A stretch of DNA of 64,000 nucleotides from Hermatobates lingyangjiaoensis. Lineage: Eukaryota; Arthropoda; Insecta; Hemiptera; Hermatobatidae. Positions 11,760-23,184 of this stretch are shown one piece after another. Within the stretch, counting starts at the first letter, position 1, and the number at the start of each line of letters is the position of its first letter. The stretch covers positions 62,001 through 126,000 of the forward strand of contig JAPFBL010000369.1 of assembly GCA_026182355.1 (NCBI GenBank). Direction: 5' to 3'. The notes below the pieces were generated by a model. It saw only the letters and a list, made by a program, of their open reading frames with translations. It was not told the DNA's origin and made no database searches. The position numbers were made by a program, and so were the translations under genes.

Positions 11760-13040
11760 TGATTACAAAAATCATTTAATTTCTTTTAATTGTTATCACA
11801 GTATAATAACATAAATTTACGATATATCATCTTACCTGGAATCAGTTTTTGGGATACATCTATCGCGGAAAAACTACTTTTCTACTGTGACATCCAACAT
11901 TTCACATGTTGTAAACTAAAATGTTTAAAATTATCCTTACTTTTGTATTTAAAATAGATTTTGAATTAAATTATTCAATCAATAAAATATCTAAATGATT
12001 GAAGACTCTTCTTATTTAATAGTGCATTTTAGGTAATTTAATAAATTAAAAAATAACAATTTTGATTATTTATTTGATTCAATACGATGTAATAGCAAAT
12101 AGTTTTTTAATACTTATATTCATATAATACTGCCTGAGTTTGCATTCAATTTAAAATGATTTGTATGTAGTTAGAAAAGGTTAAAAAATATACAGCTAAA
12201 CTAAAAAAAAAAATTTAAGTATATAGAACAAAGATAGAACAGAATACATACTAATATCGATAATTTCCAGCAAGGAGTTTATTTTCAGAGAGAAGGGTAG
12301 AGAACGATAAAAGTATGTAGGTATGTCCCTGAGGAGGTATCTTTAAAGAAACATTGATGTAATTTATATCTCTTGAAACAATTAGGTTGAAGATGGTGTC
12401 AGTTTTACCAAAACAATTGGTAATAATAAATTATTTACTGAAACAAGTTATGCTGTTAATTAAATCGAATGAATAAAGAAAAAAAAAACCAAATTATAAT
12501 AATAAGAAGGGTAATTGAATAATTCAATCTTACATATTGATAATTTGTTGTCCTCATATAACTAATTTATTAATCTACCGTGAAATTAATATTATTTTTA
12601 CTCACTCGTATATTCTTTTAAAGGAGCAGTTTATTCTTCTTAGTCATATTGAAACAAAACTTAAGGTAAATACGTAAAAGGAGAAAAATATTTTTACAAG
12701 TCACCTTTACCAAAAAAAAACTTCGTTTTCATGGAGTACTCTTTTTTTATTTTTTTGAAGACAGCCCACAAGATGGCTTAAATTATAAAATATTATTTTT
12801 TTTGTAGTCGATGAAAATTAAAGAGTTTTTAATTTACAATTTCTAGTATAATAAAGATTACATATAGTTGCCTAGTATTAATTACCTAGAGGTAATGTAG
12901 ACTATACAACTTTTTTGAACAAGTGAACGATGCCAAAGTTATCGGTTGGTCAGCAATGGATTTGGTGTTTTACTACGAAATAATTTCACAGTTGTTTTTC
13001 GAAAGGTACTACGCTGTTAATTAACAACTATTTACTTTTG
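11760..13040. other. AT-rich intergenic sequence
   Basis: No gene, RNA or recognisable transposon was found. Composition is low in GC throughout. Confidence 0.4.
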
Positions 13041-13041
13041 A

Positions 13042-13317
13042 CTAGATACAAAAGTCACATATATCAAAACAGTACAATAACAGATCCAATAAAATTTTAA
13101 ACGTACTAAACAGTTTAAAAATATTTATTACTTTATCATCAATATATTTACATAATTGAGAAAATAGGTTTTTAATATAAACAATGTTGCCAACAATCGA
13201 ACTAAGCTTCGTTATCACTGGGAGGTTCTGTTGATTGTCTGTTATCTTCAATGTCATCCCCGACTGTTTAAAACTATGGGTTGATGTCATCGTTCGTGCT
13301 GTATTCTTCCTTGACAT
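13042..13317 (-). CDS. Hypothetical 91-residue protein, possible small membrane protein
   Basis: An ATG-initiated frame (ATG at 13317) of 91 codons ending in TAG. The N-terminal third is polar and rich in Ser, Thr and Asn. The C-terminal third (about residues 62-90) is hydrophobic with Leu, Phe, Ile and three Cys and could form one membrane segment. I recognise no family. It is head-to-head with the transporter gene, with 176 bp between the two ATGs, so the gap could be a shared promoter. In AT-rich DNA a frame of this length can arise by chance; it could also be one exon of a longer gene. Confidence 0.3.
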   Translation of the reverse strand: MSRKNTARTMTSTHSFKQSGMTLKITDNQQNLPVITKLSSIVGNIVYIKNLFSQLCKYIDDKVINIFKLFSTFKILLDLLLYCFDICDFCI

Positions 13318-13493
13318 GGATTATTATATTTCAGTGAAGTTTGTTATATCAGACTGAGGAAAACAAGTGTTAAAAGACAATACATATGAATAGTTAAGTC
13401 AATTACGGAAGAATAATGTTAAGAATTCAATTATCGAAAGATTTTAGATTATTTTCACTTGTTATAAATGTTATAAAGAATTTATGAAATAAT

Positions 13494-14483
13494 ATGACTT
13501 CAATTCAAGAAGAAGGAAAAGATATCTTAATCGAACGAGAAGAAGAAAAACCTATTCCTTTATTATGGAAAGTTTTAAGCGCTTGTTTCTACGCTGTAAG
13601 TTCCTTCTTAATAACAGTAGTTAATAAAAGTGTATTAACAAGTTATCAGTTTCCATCATTTCAAGTAGTTGCTTTTGGACAAATGTTTACAACAATAATT
13701 GTTCTATTTGTTGCTAAACGAATAGGTATTGTTAATTTTCCTTCTATTCATAGAAATACTTTTAGTGAATTATCTCCGTTGCCATTTATTTATCTTGGAA
13801 ATATGGTTTTTGGTTTAGGCGGTACAAAAGAATTAAGCCTTCCAATGTTTACTATGCTAAGAAGGTTTTCAATATTGATGACAATGATCGCTGAATTTTA
13901 TATTTTATCAGTAAAACCTAAAATGGCTGTGAAAATCTCCGTTGGTTTAATGATCTTAGGAGCAATTGTAGCTGCAGTAAACGACATTGGATTCAACGCG
14001 CAAGGCTACCTTTTCGTCATTGCTTCAGATATATTAACAGCATCAAATGGTGTTTTTACAAAGAAAATTCTAACACATCAAAAAGAAATGGGTAAATACG
14101 GAATCATGTTTTACTGTGCTCTTTTTATGATTCCTTTTTCAATTTTTTTCATCTTTGAAACAGGAGACATTCAACAAGTAAGAGAATTCAAATTATGGCA
14201 CAATCCATTTTTTTTGTTACAATTTTTATTATCTTGTTGCATGGGTTTTGTTCTTAATTATAGTGTTTTGTTATGTACTCAGTTTAATTCTGCCTTAACA
14301 ACAACGATAATCGGATGTTTAAAGAATATACTAGTCACATATCTAGGTATGTTTATTGGTGGAGACTATATCTTCTCCGTATATAATTTCATTGGAATAA
14401 ATATGTCTGTAGTAGGAAGTATATTGTATACATATGTAACCTTCAAGCCTGCCCCGGTCTACCGGCAGGCAACAGCTATATAA
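13494..14483 (+). CDS. SLC35D-type UDP-sugar transporter (fringe connection-like)
   Basis: This 329-residue, intron-free frame encodes a multi-pass protein of the nucleotide-sugar transporter family (drug/metabolite transporter superfamily). SLC35D proteins exchange UDP-glucuronate, UDP-GlcNAc or UDP-GalNAc for UMP across ER or Golgi membranes and supply glycosaminoglycan and Notch-type glycosylation. After a short acidic/basic cytosolic N-terminus (residues 1-25) come about ten hydrophobic helices. Visible family signatures are SFLITVVNKSVLTSYQFPS (about 38-56), the block GTKELSLPMFTMLRRFSI (about 110-127), and TASNGVFTKK plus ALTTTIIGCLKN later in the chain. The C-terminus ends without a clear retrieval motif. 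Length is slightly shorter than the usual 340-370 residues. The first ATG was chosen because the acidic N-terminus fits the family. No stop or frameshift is present. Lack of introns contrasts with the AF10-like gene nearby and may mean an old retrocopy or an intron-poor ancestral gene. Exact substrate cannot be inferred. Confidence 0.93.
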   Translation: MTSIQEEGKDILIEREEEKPIPLLWKVLSACFYAVSSFLITVVNKSVLTSYQFPSFQVVAFGQMFTTIIVLFVAKRIGIVNFPSIHRNTFSELSPLPFIYLGNMVFGLGGTKELSLPMFTMLRRFSILMTMIAEFYILSVKPKMAVKISVGLMILGAIVAAVNDIGFNAQGYLFVIASDILTASNGVFTKKILTHQKEMGKYGIMFYCALFMIPFSIFFIFETGDIQQVREFKLWHNPFFLLQFLLSCCMGFVLNYSVLLCTQFNSALTTTIIGCLKNILVTYLGMFIGGDYIFSVYNFIGINMSVVGSILYTYVTFKPAPVYRQATAI

Positions 14484-14538
14484 ATTCACTTCATTATACT
14501 TTATCTGAAATGTATACCAGTAATTATGATATTATTCA

Positions 14539-14544
14539 AATAAA
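14539..14544 (+). terminator. Candidate poly(A) signal of the transporter gene
   Basis: AATAAA occurs 56 bases after the stop codon, in an AT-rich trailer. Other AT-rich hexamers are nearby, so use of this one is an inference. Confidence 0.5.
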
Positions 14545-15090
14545 TTATAAAAATCTATCTTATATTAACTTATATTTTCTTTTATATATCAAATTGTTAC
14601 ATTTTTCACAAACATGTTACCAGGAAAAGACCTTGTTAAAATGAAATTATCCGTTTTTTATATAATTGCTAGCAAATACTGTTCATTATCTAAAGTAGAT
14701 AACACTTCAATTATAAATGATTGCAAATTTAGTGGGGGTTAATAAACTTTAAGAGGTTCTTCATTTTAATGTATATATAAACAATGAAATTGATCCAAGG
14801 ACAAAAACGTTTAAAGTACAAGAGAACTATTATTTTTTAAATAATATATATGTATATATATTGATAAAAGTATCGACCGTGGAATAAAAGTGTCATGTGT
14901 TCATTCAAACTACAGTTGTTATTGAAATCCACAGACTATTTTTCTTTGTAAAATAATTTGTAATGTAATACTTAGTTTTTCTGTTTCAAAATTTATACTT
15001 CTGTCTATGAAAAAGGTTTTAAATAAAAACCGAAACATTGGCAATGAGAGTTTAATTTGAACCTGAAGAACTGACCTAGTCCCGATAAAC
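14545..15090. other. AT-rich spacer with core-degenerate ribozyme-like repeat
   Basis: No gene. The right half (about 14860-15080) matches 41030-41430 and 49900-50210: the phrases TCGACCGTGG, TTCATTCA.ACTACAGTTG and GAAAAAGGTTTTAAATAAAA recur. The motif around 15003-15050 is the GGTTTT/AAAACC variant described in the findings. Confidence 0.5.
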
Positions 15091-15093
15091 TTT

Positions 15094-15094
15094 A

Positions 15095-15136
<42 letters not shown>
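15094..15136. repeat. (TA)n tract
   Basis: About 20 TA dinucleotides. Tracts of this kind flank most ribozyme fold-backs in the window. Confidence 0.9.
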
Positions 15137-15137
<1 letters not shown>

Positions 15138-15149
15138 TTATTAATATAA

Positions 15150-15360
15150 ACTGTTGCACATAGACAGAAACATAACAAAGACTCACTTTTCAATATTTCA
15201 ACCGTAATGGCGGTCGAAATATTGAATTGTCTTTGTTATGTTTATGTCTATGTGTCACAATTTATTTTAAGTTTAATCTGTCCTGCCGGACCGTTTTTCG
15301 TTTATTTGTAGACATCTTCAGGGCTACAAATATAGACGAATCGTCGACTTAAAGGTGTTG
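15150..15360. repeat. Two small fold-backs derived from ribozyme families
   Basis: 15150-15255 is a near-perfect palindrome centred on CCGTAATGGCGGTC whose arms contain TCAATATTTC and GAAATATTGA, the 3' halves of the CUGAGGAC family seen intact at 25561. 15270-15350 is a palindrome of half-motifs of the GCC/GGC family. Both lack complete cores, so they are relics. Confidence 0.6.
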
Positions 15361-15399
15361 TATTATTGAAACAAGACCAAACCTCAATAAAAAAGAAAA

Positions 15400-16235
15400 A
15401 TAGTGTTAAATATATGTGGTCGAGATAAGGAAAACAGTAAAAAATATATATAAAAAAAGAAGTACTTTAAATTCATTGTAAAATGCACAAAACTTTTTTC
15501 TTTTAATAGATATTAATTGATAATTCAAGTCCAAAAATAAAGGACTATTATTTTTATAATTTCATAATTACTGATTGTATACTGTTCCAACCCATTTATA
15601 ACTGTTACATATTTTGTAGATCTCATGCTACCATTATCTTATGTATATTGTTACATATATTTATATATTATATAAAACTTTACAAAGATGACTGTAAAAT
15701 AGAATAAAAAATTTATCAGGGATTTATTAATATAATTGTGAATTATTTTGTAAAAATTGATTTCTTTGTTCAAATCAGTTTAGTCTATAAGTTAATAGTT
15801 GTGTAACTATTAAAATTGTAATATTTACAGAACTGGTTTTTGTGTTGTAACAGAACTATTAAAAAGCTGTAATAAACATATTCATTTGTTTTGTATAATA
15901 TTTACTTTTGTAACATTTTATGTGCTATAACTATTTATTTTGATATATGTATGTGTAATTTGTTTATACTCTTTGTATTGAAGGCCGTTAAAAGTTTTTT
16001 TTTTGTAAAATGAAACTTAAACATCGGCTTTGAATTTATAAAAGTGACAGATTCCTGATAAATAAGTTTATTCTAAACATACATATGACTGTACGCTCAC
16101 AGAATCTTCATCGGACTATTATATGCACAAATGAAAATCAGTTTTTATTTTTTATTTAGTACATGTAATATTTTTTTTTTTCAACTAATGTTGTGGAATC
16201 TGCTGTAGAAGTGATTTTAATTTTTGTAGAATAAA
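15400..16235. other. AT-rich spacer
   Basis: Nothing convincing beyond simple AT-rich sequence. Confidence 0.4.
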
Positions 16236-16239
16236 AAAT

Positions 16240-16862
16240 CTAATGAAATGGTCTCAACATATAAAAATTTAATCGTATAAACAACGCGTTTCGAATTTCT
16301 ATACGAACAAGTTTAAATTTTTATATGTGGAGACCAATTCATTAGCTTTTTACCCTACAATGAGTAAAATACCACATAATAACTGATTGCAATACGTTAG
16401 AATTTACAATTTTTTTTTTAATACAATTTATTTTATCTGAGTAATATAAATGAATGCTAGCTTAAAATTCTTATAATATGATTGAAAAAGTTAACTTGCG
16501 TTGACTGATAAAACATTTTAAGTATTTTTAGTTTTCGTCAAGGGGGAATTTACATGTGTTTAATTCTAATCATTCTTTATTTGAAAGAAAATTGAGGTTC
16601 CACCAGATAATTTTCAATATTCTAACGTAGTGTAATTAGTTATTATGTGGTATTTACTCATTGTAGGGTAAAAAGTTAATAAAATAGTATCCACATAAGT
16701 GGAGCAATCTGTTATTATGTGGTGTTTACTCATTATAAGGTAAAAAGCTAATAACATAGTCTCCACATATAAAAATTTGATCGTATAAACACTACCTGTT
16801 CGAAACGCGTTGTTTATACGAATAAATTTTTATATGTGGAGACTATTTTATTAGGTTTTTGC
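16240..16862. repeat. Pair of fold-backs with GAAACGCGTT half-motifs
   Basis: Two inverted repeats (about 16245-16345 and 16755-16850) share arms containing CATATAAAAATTT and a central AACGCGTTTCGAA. Their ends (TTACTCATT.TAGGGTAAAA) resemble those of the 5340 fold-back, so they are probably the same clade with the ribozyme core deleted. Confidence 0.6.
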
Positions 16863-16879
16863 CCTAAAATTCTGGATAT

Positions 16880-17660
16880 GTTTAGTTTTCCTCGGAATTT
16901 TTAGAATAAATGGAGTTTATCATTACTTATTTTACAAAGAATTGCCAATAATTAATTAGTATACTATAACACAAATGATTTTACAAGAAATTACCAATAT
17001 TGGTATATTTCATATTATAATATACCCAAATTGAAATGTTGCTTATAAGGAATTAAAATTACTAAACCTTTTCAAAAACAATATTCATATATGGTATAAA
17101 ATCATAATTGCAGTTTTGTACGGGGATGAATGGAAAACAGAAATAAAATTTTCAAACCCCTGTTAAAAAAATAATTTGGAAAAATTTAATATAAATTCAT
17201 TTTTAATTTGTAAATATTACATTTGAAAATTCGTTTTGAAAAACAGTATTGCACACATGATGCGTAGAAACAATTATGATTTTAAAAACGCATTTTGGTA
17301 TAAATTTTTTTTTGGCATTTTCTGTTTTTACCCCTTCAGAATGTGTACTCCTCTCGCTTGCTGTCCCACTGACCACAATTTCCACCACCCCCCCTCCCCC
17401 TCTCCTCTAGAACAGTACAAAAAGGTAAAAAAAAAGCAAACAGTTTTGTCATTTATCATGAATTGATTTGCATGACTTAACACATTTGATAGGTCACTTA
17501 ACTCCATAACCATGAGTTGCCACAGAATTTACTGTTTTCATCCTAATTCAGCACAAATATAGTAGCACCACTGGTATTAAAAATAATTCAGTGAAAGTCA
17601 TAACAATGAAATACCATTTATTTTAAACTTTTGAAATAACTGAGTACTTTTAAGATTGTT
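16880..17660. other. AT-rich spacer
   Basis: No gene supported. Short frames around 17203-17513 are low-complexity and show no family signature. Confidence 0.4.
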
Positions 17661-17669
17661 AGTCTAGTT

Positions 17670-18583
17670 CAGGGGTCGGCAACCTGCTGCTCCGGAGCTG
17701 CATTCGGCTCTTTCATCCTTACACTGCGGCTCCGGAGCTGCATTCGGCTCTTTCATCCTAACACTGGGGCTTCGGAGCCGCATGCGGCTCTTTCATCCTA
17801 ACACTGCGGCTTCGGAGCCGCATGCGGCTCTTTCATCCTTACACTGCGGCTCCGGAGCTGCATTCGGCTCTTTCATCCTAACACTGCAAATTCGGAGACG
17901 CATGCGGCTCTTTCATCCTTACACTGCGGCTCCGAGTGGCTTGAGAAAAAAAACTACTTTAAAAAAGTATTTACGTAGTTATTTTTTTAGTATTTTCGTT
18001 CTAAATTAGTTGATCTTTATGCGATCTTAAAATATTAAAAAAAAAAGTATATTTTATTGTTTTTTTTGTAGCTCAAAATAAACATCATACTCGCAAAATC
18101 CGGTATTCCCGCTTGAACGTCATCTCAACTTTCAAGCCCAGATATGGAGAAATCTAAGCAAAGAAAAATATGAGAAAAATAGATCGTTATATGACGCTTG
18201 GGCAGATTCATTTGCTTTAACCTCTAACAAGAGTTGCCTACGTTTACTACATGGATTATTTAAGTTCAGGCTTTTAATTTATTTGAAAAAGACATTCTTA
18301 TTATTTGTCAAGAACTCAAAATATTGAAAATATGTTCATTAGAAATTAACTTTAATTTTCTCTATAGCACTTTGTGGATTTCATAAACAACACTTTATAG
18401 CCCATCTTTAAAACAGTAGTCAAAGCACTAATAAGTGAATGTTTATTTCTTTACATTCTAAGAAATGCGTTTTTTCCTCATTTTAGATGTCAAAAAGTAT
18501 TTGCGGCTCTCAGTGGGGTTTTTTTTTTTTTTTGAAACCGGGTTCAAATGGCTCTTTTGGTGTTCAAGGTTCCCGACCCCCTG
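17670..18583. mobile_element. hAT element with 8-bp target duplication and internal 40-bp repeats
   Basis: Starts CAGGGGTCGGCAACCTGC and ends TCCCGACCCCCTG, flanked on both sides by GTCTAGTT (17662-17669 and 18584-18591). That is a perfect 8-bp target-site duplication, diagnostic of hAT. The left part holds about six tandem 40-bp units (about 17690-17935) of the form CGGCTCCGGAGCTGCATTCG plus CTCTTTCATCCTAACACTG. No transposase is visible. Confidence 0.88.
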
Positions 18584-18925
18584 GTCTAGTTAAAGTGATG
18601 ATAAACTCTTATGAAAACAATTTTGTGATTTACCATCATTCAAACATTCCTATTTATTTCTCTATAATAATTAAAACAGCAATGTAATCAAAAATTGTAT
18701 TTTTTAATTTACCGAAATTTGTTACATGGAAACATTTGACTTATTGTATATTATAGAATACCAAAAATGTATATATTGGAATAATGCATGTTATAAAATA
18801 CCGAAAGTGACATACTACTTGTAAATACCATCATATTGAAATACATAAAATACCTAATAATGGAATATTGTCTAGATGAATTCCCAGATTGACATATTTA
18901 TAAGAAACCACCAATATTATTAAAT

Positions 18926-19641
18926 CAGTGGTTCTCAAACTGGGGTCCGCGGTCCCCTAGGGGACCGCGAAGAGTCCATTCAGTACTTGAAATTGTCGAC
19001 TAGCCCATTTGGGATTGTTACAGTCATAATGACATCGTTGTTGCTGGGAAAGGATATCAAAGCGATGCATCTCAAATTACACCTTTTTCCGTTTGAAGTT
19101 TCTGGATAGGTGCAAAACATATTTTCTGTGAATTGTCAATTGGTGATTTTTGGATCCAAATGGTACAGTCCTATCCAAAAGTTGCAAAGCTGGCTCTAAA
19201 GGTGCTGATTCCATTCGCAACCACCTATGAATGTGAGACAGCATTTTCTCCATTACTTGCCATCAAAACAAAATCCCGAAACAGGTTAGAAGCCACAAAT
19301 GATATGAGAGTTGCACTTGCCAAAACTAAGCCAAATATAGAAGAACTGGTTGAGGCAAAGCAAATGCATCCATCACATTGAATGAAGTTATAATATATTT
19401 CAATGTTGCTATTTTCTGATTGAATAATTGATTAAATAAGATTTTTTTTTTGTTTTAATAGAAATCGGTTGCAATTTTTTGAAAAAATATTTGTGTGTTT
19501 GAATAAACGTTTGTTTCCCCAAAATGTTTTGTTCCAGTAATCTATATGTTAACTGGTTGTTATAAAAGGGTCCGTGAGCCATCTAAAATATCATAAAGAG
19601 ACCGCCATGCAAAAAATCTCAAAATAGTTTGAGAACCACTG
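18926..19641 (+). mobile_element. hAT element with transposase remnant, 8-bp target duplication
   Basis: Ends CAGTGGTTCTCAAACTGG and GTTTGAGAACCACTG, flanked by TATTAAAT on both sides (18918-18925 and 19642-19649). A palindrome GGTCCCCTAGGGGACC follows the left end. The element inserted just upstream of a mariner transposase remnant. Confidence 0.9.
19133..19381 (+). pseudogene. hAT transposase C-terminal (dimerisation) fragment
   Basis: About 80 codons with the hAT C-terminal signature: hydrophobic LKVLIPFATTYECETAFS followed by IKTKSRNRL and a conserved RVALAKTKPNIEEL helix. The catalytic DDE parts are absent, so this is an internal-deletion derivative of an autonomous element. Confidence 0.8.
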
Positions 19642-19672
19642 TATTAAATTGTACATACTCGTACAAACTGCT

Positions 19673-19801
19673 GTAACCGACCAGCTGAAGGCCATTCCAG
19701 AATCCGAGTTCCAGCAATGCTACAATGATTGGAAGGACCGTCTCCAGCGCTGTGTGGCTTCCGAAGGGAACTATTTTGAAGGTGACAATATCACATTGTA
19801 A
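19673..19801 (+). pseudogene. Mariner/Tc1-like transposase C-terminal fragment
   Basis: A 43-codon frame ending in TAA contains FQQCYNDWKDRLQRCV and SEGNYFEGDN, the usual end of mariner-type transposases. The rest of the gene is missing; the hAT element at 18926-19641 lies immediately upstream. Confidence 0.75.
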
Positions 19802-20164
19802 TTATATTTGAATAGAAAATTTAAAAAAAATCAGTCTCACTACTTTATTTACACACCTCGTAGATAAATCTCAGAAATGACAACACTTATAAGCACTGTC
19901 ACAAATTGGTATATTTTAAATACCAAAATATTCCTAAGGAGAGACTAATATTTGAATATTATTTGCAATAAGTTCTAAAAATTGACATATTAAACACAAA
20001 CCCTTACAATATTGGTATATTTCATAATATAAAATATATCCAAGGTGAAAAATTTCTAATATGATATTAAATTGAATATTTTCTACAATATTCTACTTTA
20101 ATTAAAATTATTTTTGAATGAATTACTAATATTGGTTTATTTTATACCATAATAAAAAGATCTC

Positions 20165-20360
20165 ACATAAACACATGAAATAACGAATCAATGATCAAAC
20201 CACAATAAGAAATGGGAAAACAAGACTAAGATCTTTCAACCGTAAAAAGCGGTCTTCGTCAGAGTCAAAAAACCCAACTGGATTTTGGGTTTTTGACTCT
20301 GACAAAGACCGCTTGTTACTGTTGAAAGATCTTAGTCTTATTTTCCCATTTCATATTGTG
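20165..20360. repeat. Ribozyme fold-back, GACT/AGTC family
   Basis: Inverted repeat with arms of about 90 bp joined by an AACTGGATTTTGGG centre. The minus arm (20224-20266) keeps the CTGACGAA core, GAA and AGATCT-T. The plus arm (20295-20337) reads CTGACAAA. Outer arms carry ATGATCAAACCACAATAAGAA. Confidence 0.75.
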
Positions 20361-20519
20361 GATTGATCATTGATATTTATATATATATATAACAGTTCAA
20401 AAATGAAGATGCAGATGTTTTCCGCATTTAGTGTTTCAGTTGGGTTTTTGACTATAACGAAAGACGTCATCGAAATACTCAAGTGAGTAGTTGTGCTAAG
20501 AAATCACTATATATGTAAA

Positions 20520-20750
20520 TATATATAAAAAGATTTCACATAAATATGTCAAATAACAATCAATGATCAAACTACAATAAGAAAATGGGAAAGCAAGACT
20601 AAGATCTTTCAACCGTAACAAGCGGTCTTCGTCAGAGTCAAAAACCCAACTGGATTTTTGGTTGGGTTTTTGACTCTAACGAAGACCGCTTGTTACGGTT
20701 GATAGATGTTAGTCTTGTTTTCCCATTTCTTATTGTGGTTTGATCATTTA
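20520..20750. repeat. Ribozyme fold-back, GACT/AGTC family
   Basis: Second copy of the same architecture. The minus-arm motif at 20597-20639 is intact; the plus arm (20672-20714) has CTAACGAA and a mutated GATAGATGTT. Confidence 0.75.
20597..20639 (-). ncRNA. Hammerhead-like ribozyme, GACT/AGTC family
   Basis: Minus strand: GACT, core CTGACGAA, stem II GACCG-CTTGTTA-CGGTT, GAA, palindrome AGATCT, T, then AGTC, which pairs fully with the opening GACT. All elements needed for a dimer-forming type I hammerhead are present apart from one extra residue between core and stem II. Confidence 0.65.
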
Positions 20751-20759
20751 TACCATAAT

Positions 20760-21545
20760 ATCTACACAAATAGAAGTGTTGCAAACAAGCTATTATCAAT
20801 ATTGGTATATCTAATACTGAACTATGACCAAACTGAAATATTCCTTATAGGTAACAACTACTCATATTGGTATATTGCAACAATATAAACTACCCAAATT
20901 GAATAATTTTCAATATAAAATTAAAAGAATATATATTATATATATATAACCAATTAAATGAAACGATTCCACTAACTAAATAAACTACATTGACTATTTT
21001 GTTTAGTTATTCCGTTTTTCCACTTTTTCCTTTATTCCGCGGAACCTACTTTGGGAACCTCTACATTAGATAAACCGAAATAATGGTTAAAATAATTTCT
21101 ATTTTAAAATGATGCAGGTATTTGAAGGTGCCTGGCTGTGAGCTAGCCGAACACACCTTAAAATCTATAACCTTGCGTCTACGTTGAATTTTCAACCATT
21201 CACATCTTAGCTTTTAAGTTAGATGTATATATAAATACTGTTAAAATTTCAGTTTTCTATGACTTATTGTGGTTGAGTTTACTTGTGACAAAATTTTGCA
21301 GATAAACCGTCAGACAGAAATTTTTCTAAGGGTGGATTTGGTTTCCCTAATGTATAAAATTTAAATATAACTTGAAATGAGTAAGTTGTAAGCAATATAC
21401 AGAAAAAAAAACCTTTCTTCTATTTATATAGATAAACTTATAAAGGTTTTTTTTTTTTAAAATATAATTAATAGAAAGAACATTATAAAAGCAGTATGGA
21501 CAGAATGGCAAAACTGAATGGAATAGAGAAACCACTCAACTTCGT
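20760..21545. other. AT-rich spacer
   Basis: Contains scattered TTGGTATATT-type short repeats also seen at 16990, 18760 and 20000. No gene supported. Confidence 0.4.
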
Positions 21546-21559
21546 AAAATAATGGAATC

Positions 21560-22330
21560 AATTGGAACAATAATGAAGACTGGGACAGGAAATCGAGAAA
21601 CGAATGTGATATTAAACCGCCTACGTATTCACACGCGAGCTACACACAGTTACCTGTTATCCAAAGAACAAAGACCCTCATGCCCAAAATGTAACGTTGT
21701 GTGACAGGGGCTCATTTAATTGAAGAATGCCCACATATTAGAGGAAGAAAGGATGTCTGTGAGCATACCATCAAAATTTATAATAGCACTAGCCCCTGAT
21801 AATAAATACTTCAGTGAAGCTACAGTCAGTGTTTCCCAAACTTTTTCGAGCGACCGCCCCCTTGGGTCTGTAAACCTATACTCAACACTCCTCAATAATA
21901 ATCAGAATCTTAGACTAAATAACGAAATGAGTAACACTTTAATAATTAAATTAATATAATGACTAATCGAATATTTATTTATAATCCAATATATGTATTG
22001 TTTCATAGCATATTCATGCAAAAGAATTAATACACAATAAAAGAAACTTAGATGAGAATATACTTTTAACATAAAAATAAATTTTTAAAACAAATAATTA
22101 TAAGAAATCTTTTCCTAGAAGTTCACATGTGGTGTTTTCACTTAAATTTAGAAATTATATTGCATGAACATTTTCAATTTATGGAAATAGAATCCTCAAC
22201 TCCTTTTTGCATTAGCGCCCCCCGATATCAAAGCACCGCCCCCAGGGGGGCGGTACCGCCCACTTTGGGAAACACTGAGCAACAGCATGCCTAAAAGAAA
22301 TAAAGCTATATAAATAAATATGAGGAATCA
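21560..22330 (+). pseudogene. Non-LTR retrotransposon remnant split by a hAT insertion
   Basis: Before the insertion the frame reads LNRLRIHTRATHSYLLSKEQ followed by CPKCNVV and, after a one-base frameshift, TGAHLIEECP. Together these give the C-X2-C-X7-H-X4-C knuckle that follows RNase H in Jockey/I-type elements. The retroelement 3' end resumes after 22277. Confidence 0.65.
21827..22277. mobile_element. hAT-like non-autonomous element
   Basis: Termini CAGTGTTTCCCAAAC and TTTGGGAAACACTG, with a CCGCCCCC/GGGGGGCGG inner complement. Flanks AGCTACAG (one base away) and AGCAACAG are an imperfect 8-bp duplication. It interrupts the non-LTR remnant. Confidence 0.75.
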
Positions 22331-22504
22331 GAGAATTAAACAAAACCAGACAGCGCTAATGCCCTAGTAGACGATGAATTATTAATTGTAAATAATATAT
22401 ATATGAATTAAATAACCTAGTCGTGATGTATATAAGAATTAATAGTAATATTATCTATCATTGTTCGCAACATCTGGAGAGCTTGACCTGTTTCGGTGTC
22501 CTTC

Positions 22505-22966
22505 TGGTGTTCATCTTCAAGAGGAGCCCAATCTCAAAACTATAGGAGCCCAATCTCCAAACTATAGAAGCCCAATCTCCAAACTGTAGGAGCCCAATCT
22601 CCAAACTGTAGGAGTCCAAACTCCAAACTATAGGATCCCAATCTCCAAACTATAGGAGCCCAATCTCCAAACTATAGGAGCCCAATCTCCAAACTATAGG
22701 AGCCCAATCTCCAAACTATAGGAGCCCAATCTCCAAACTATAGGAGCCCAATCTCCAAACTATAGGAGCCCAATCTCCAAACTATAGGAGCCCAATCTCC
22801 AAACTTTAGGAGCCCAATCTTCAAACTATAGGAGCCCAATCTCCAAACTATAGGAGCCCAATCTCCAAACTATAGGAGCCCAATCTCCAAACTTTAGGAT
22901 CCAATCTCTAAACTATAGGAGCCCAATCTCCAAACTATAGGAGCCCAATCTCCAAACTATAGCCCA
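22505..22966. repeat. 22-bp minisatellite, about 20 copies
   Basis: Tandem units AGGAGCCCAATCTCCAAACT plus AT. It begins right beside a Penelope-type segment (TTGACCTGTTTCGG, about 22475-22525) whose GAGGAGCCC end seeds the unit. Confidence 0.9.
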
Positions 22967-23184
22967 ACAAACAAATCCCTCTGTGGGGTGACGTTGTAAA
23001 AAAATTTTTTTTTTTTAATTATTGTTAAGTTAGTAGTGGGGTTACTAACTGGTGGCGCTAAGCCCCAGTCAGTTTCCTTCTCTCACCATAGTGTGACTCG
23101 AAGATACTGATTTTAAATGAAATTTTGAAGTCAAAATCGAGAGTATCATTCGTCACACTAATTCTGGATTTATTTGAGGTACTA

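Noticed and set aside
22465..22530. Hammerhead-like motif on the minus strand (TTGAAGAT ... GAAACAGGTC)
   Set aside because: No stem II complementarity is found between core and GAA; probably a decayed relative of the GCTC/GAGC family.
22505..22966. Interpretation of the 22-bp repeats as a CRISPR array
   Set aside because: Simple head-to-tail minisatellite without spacers.
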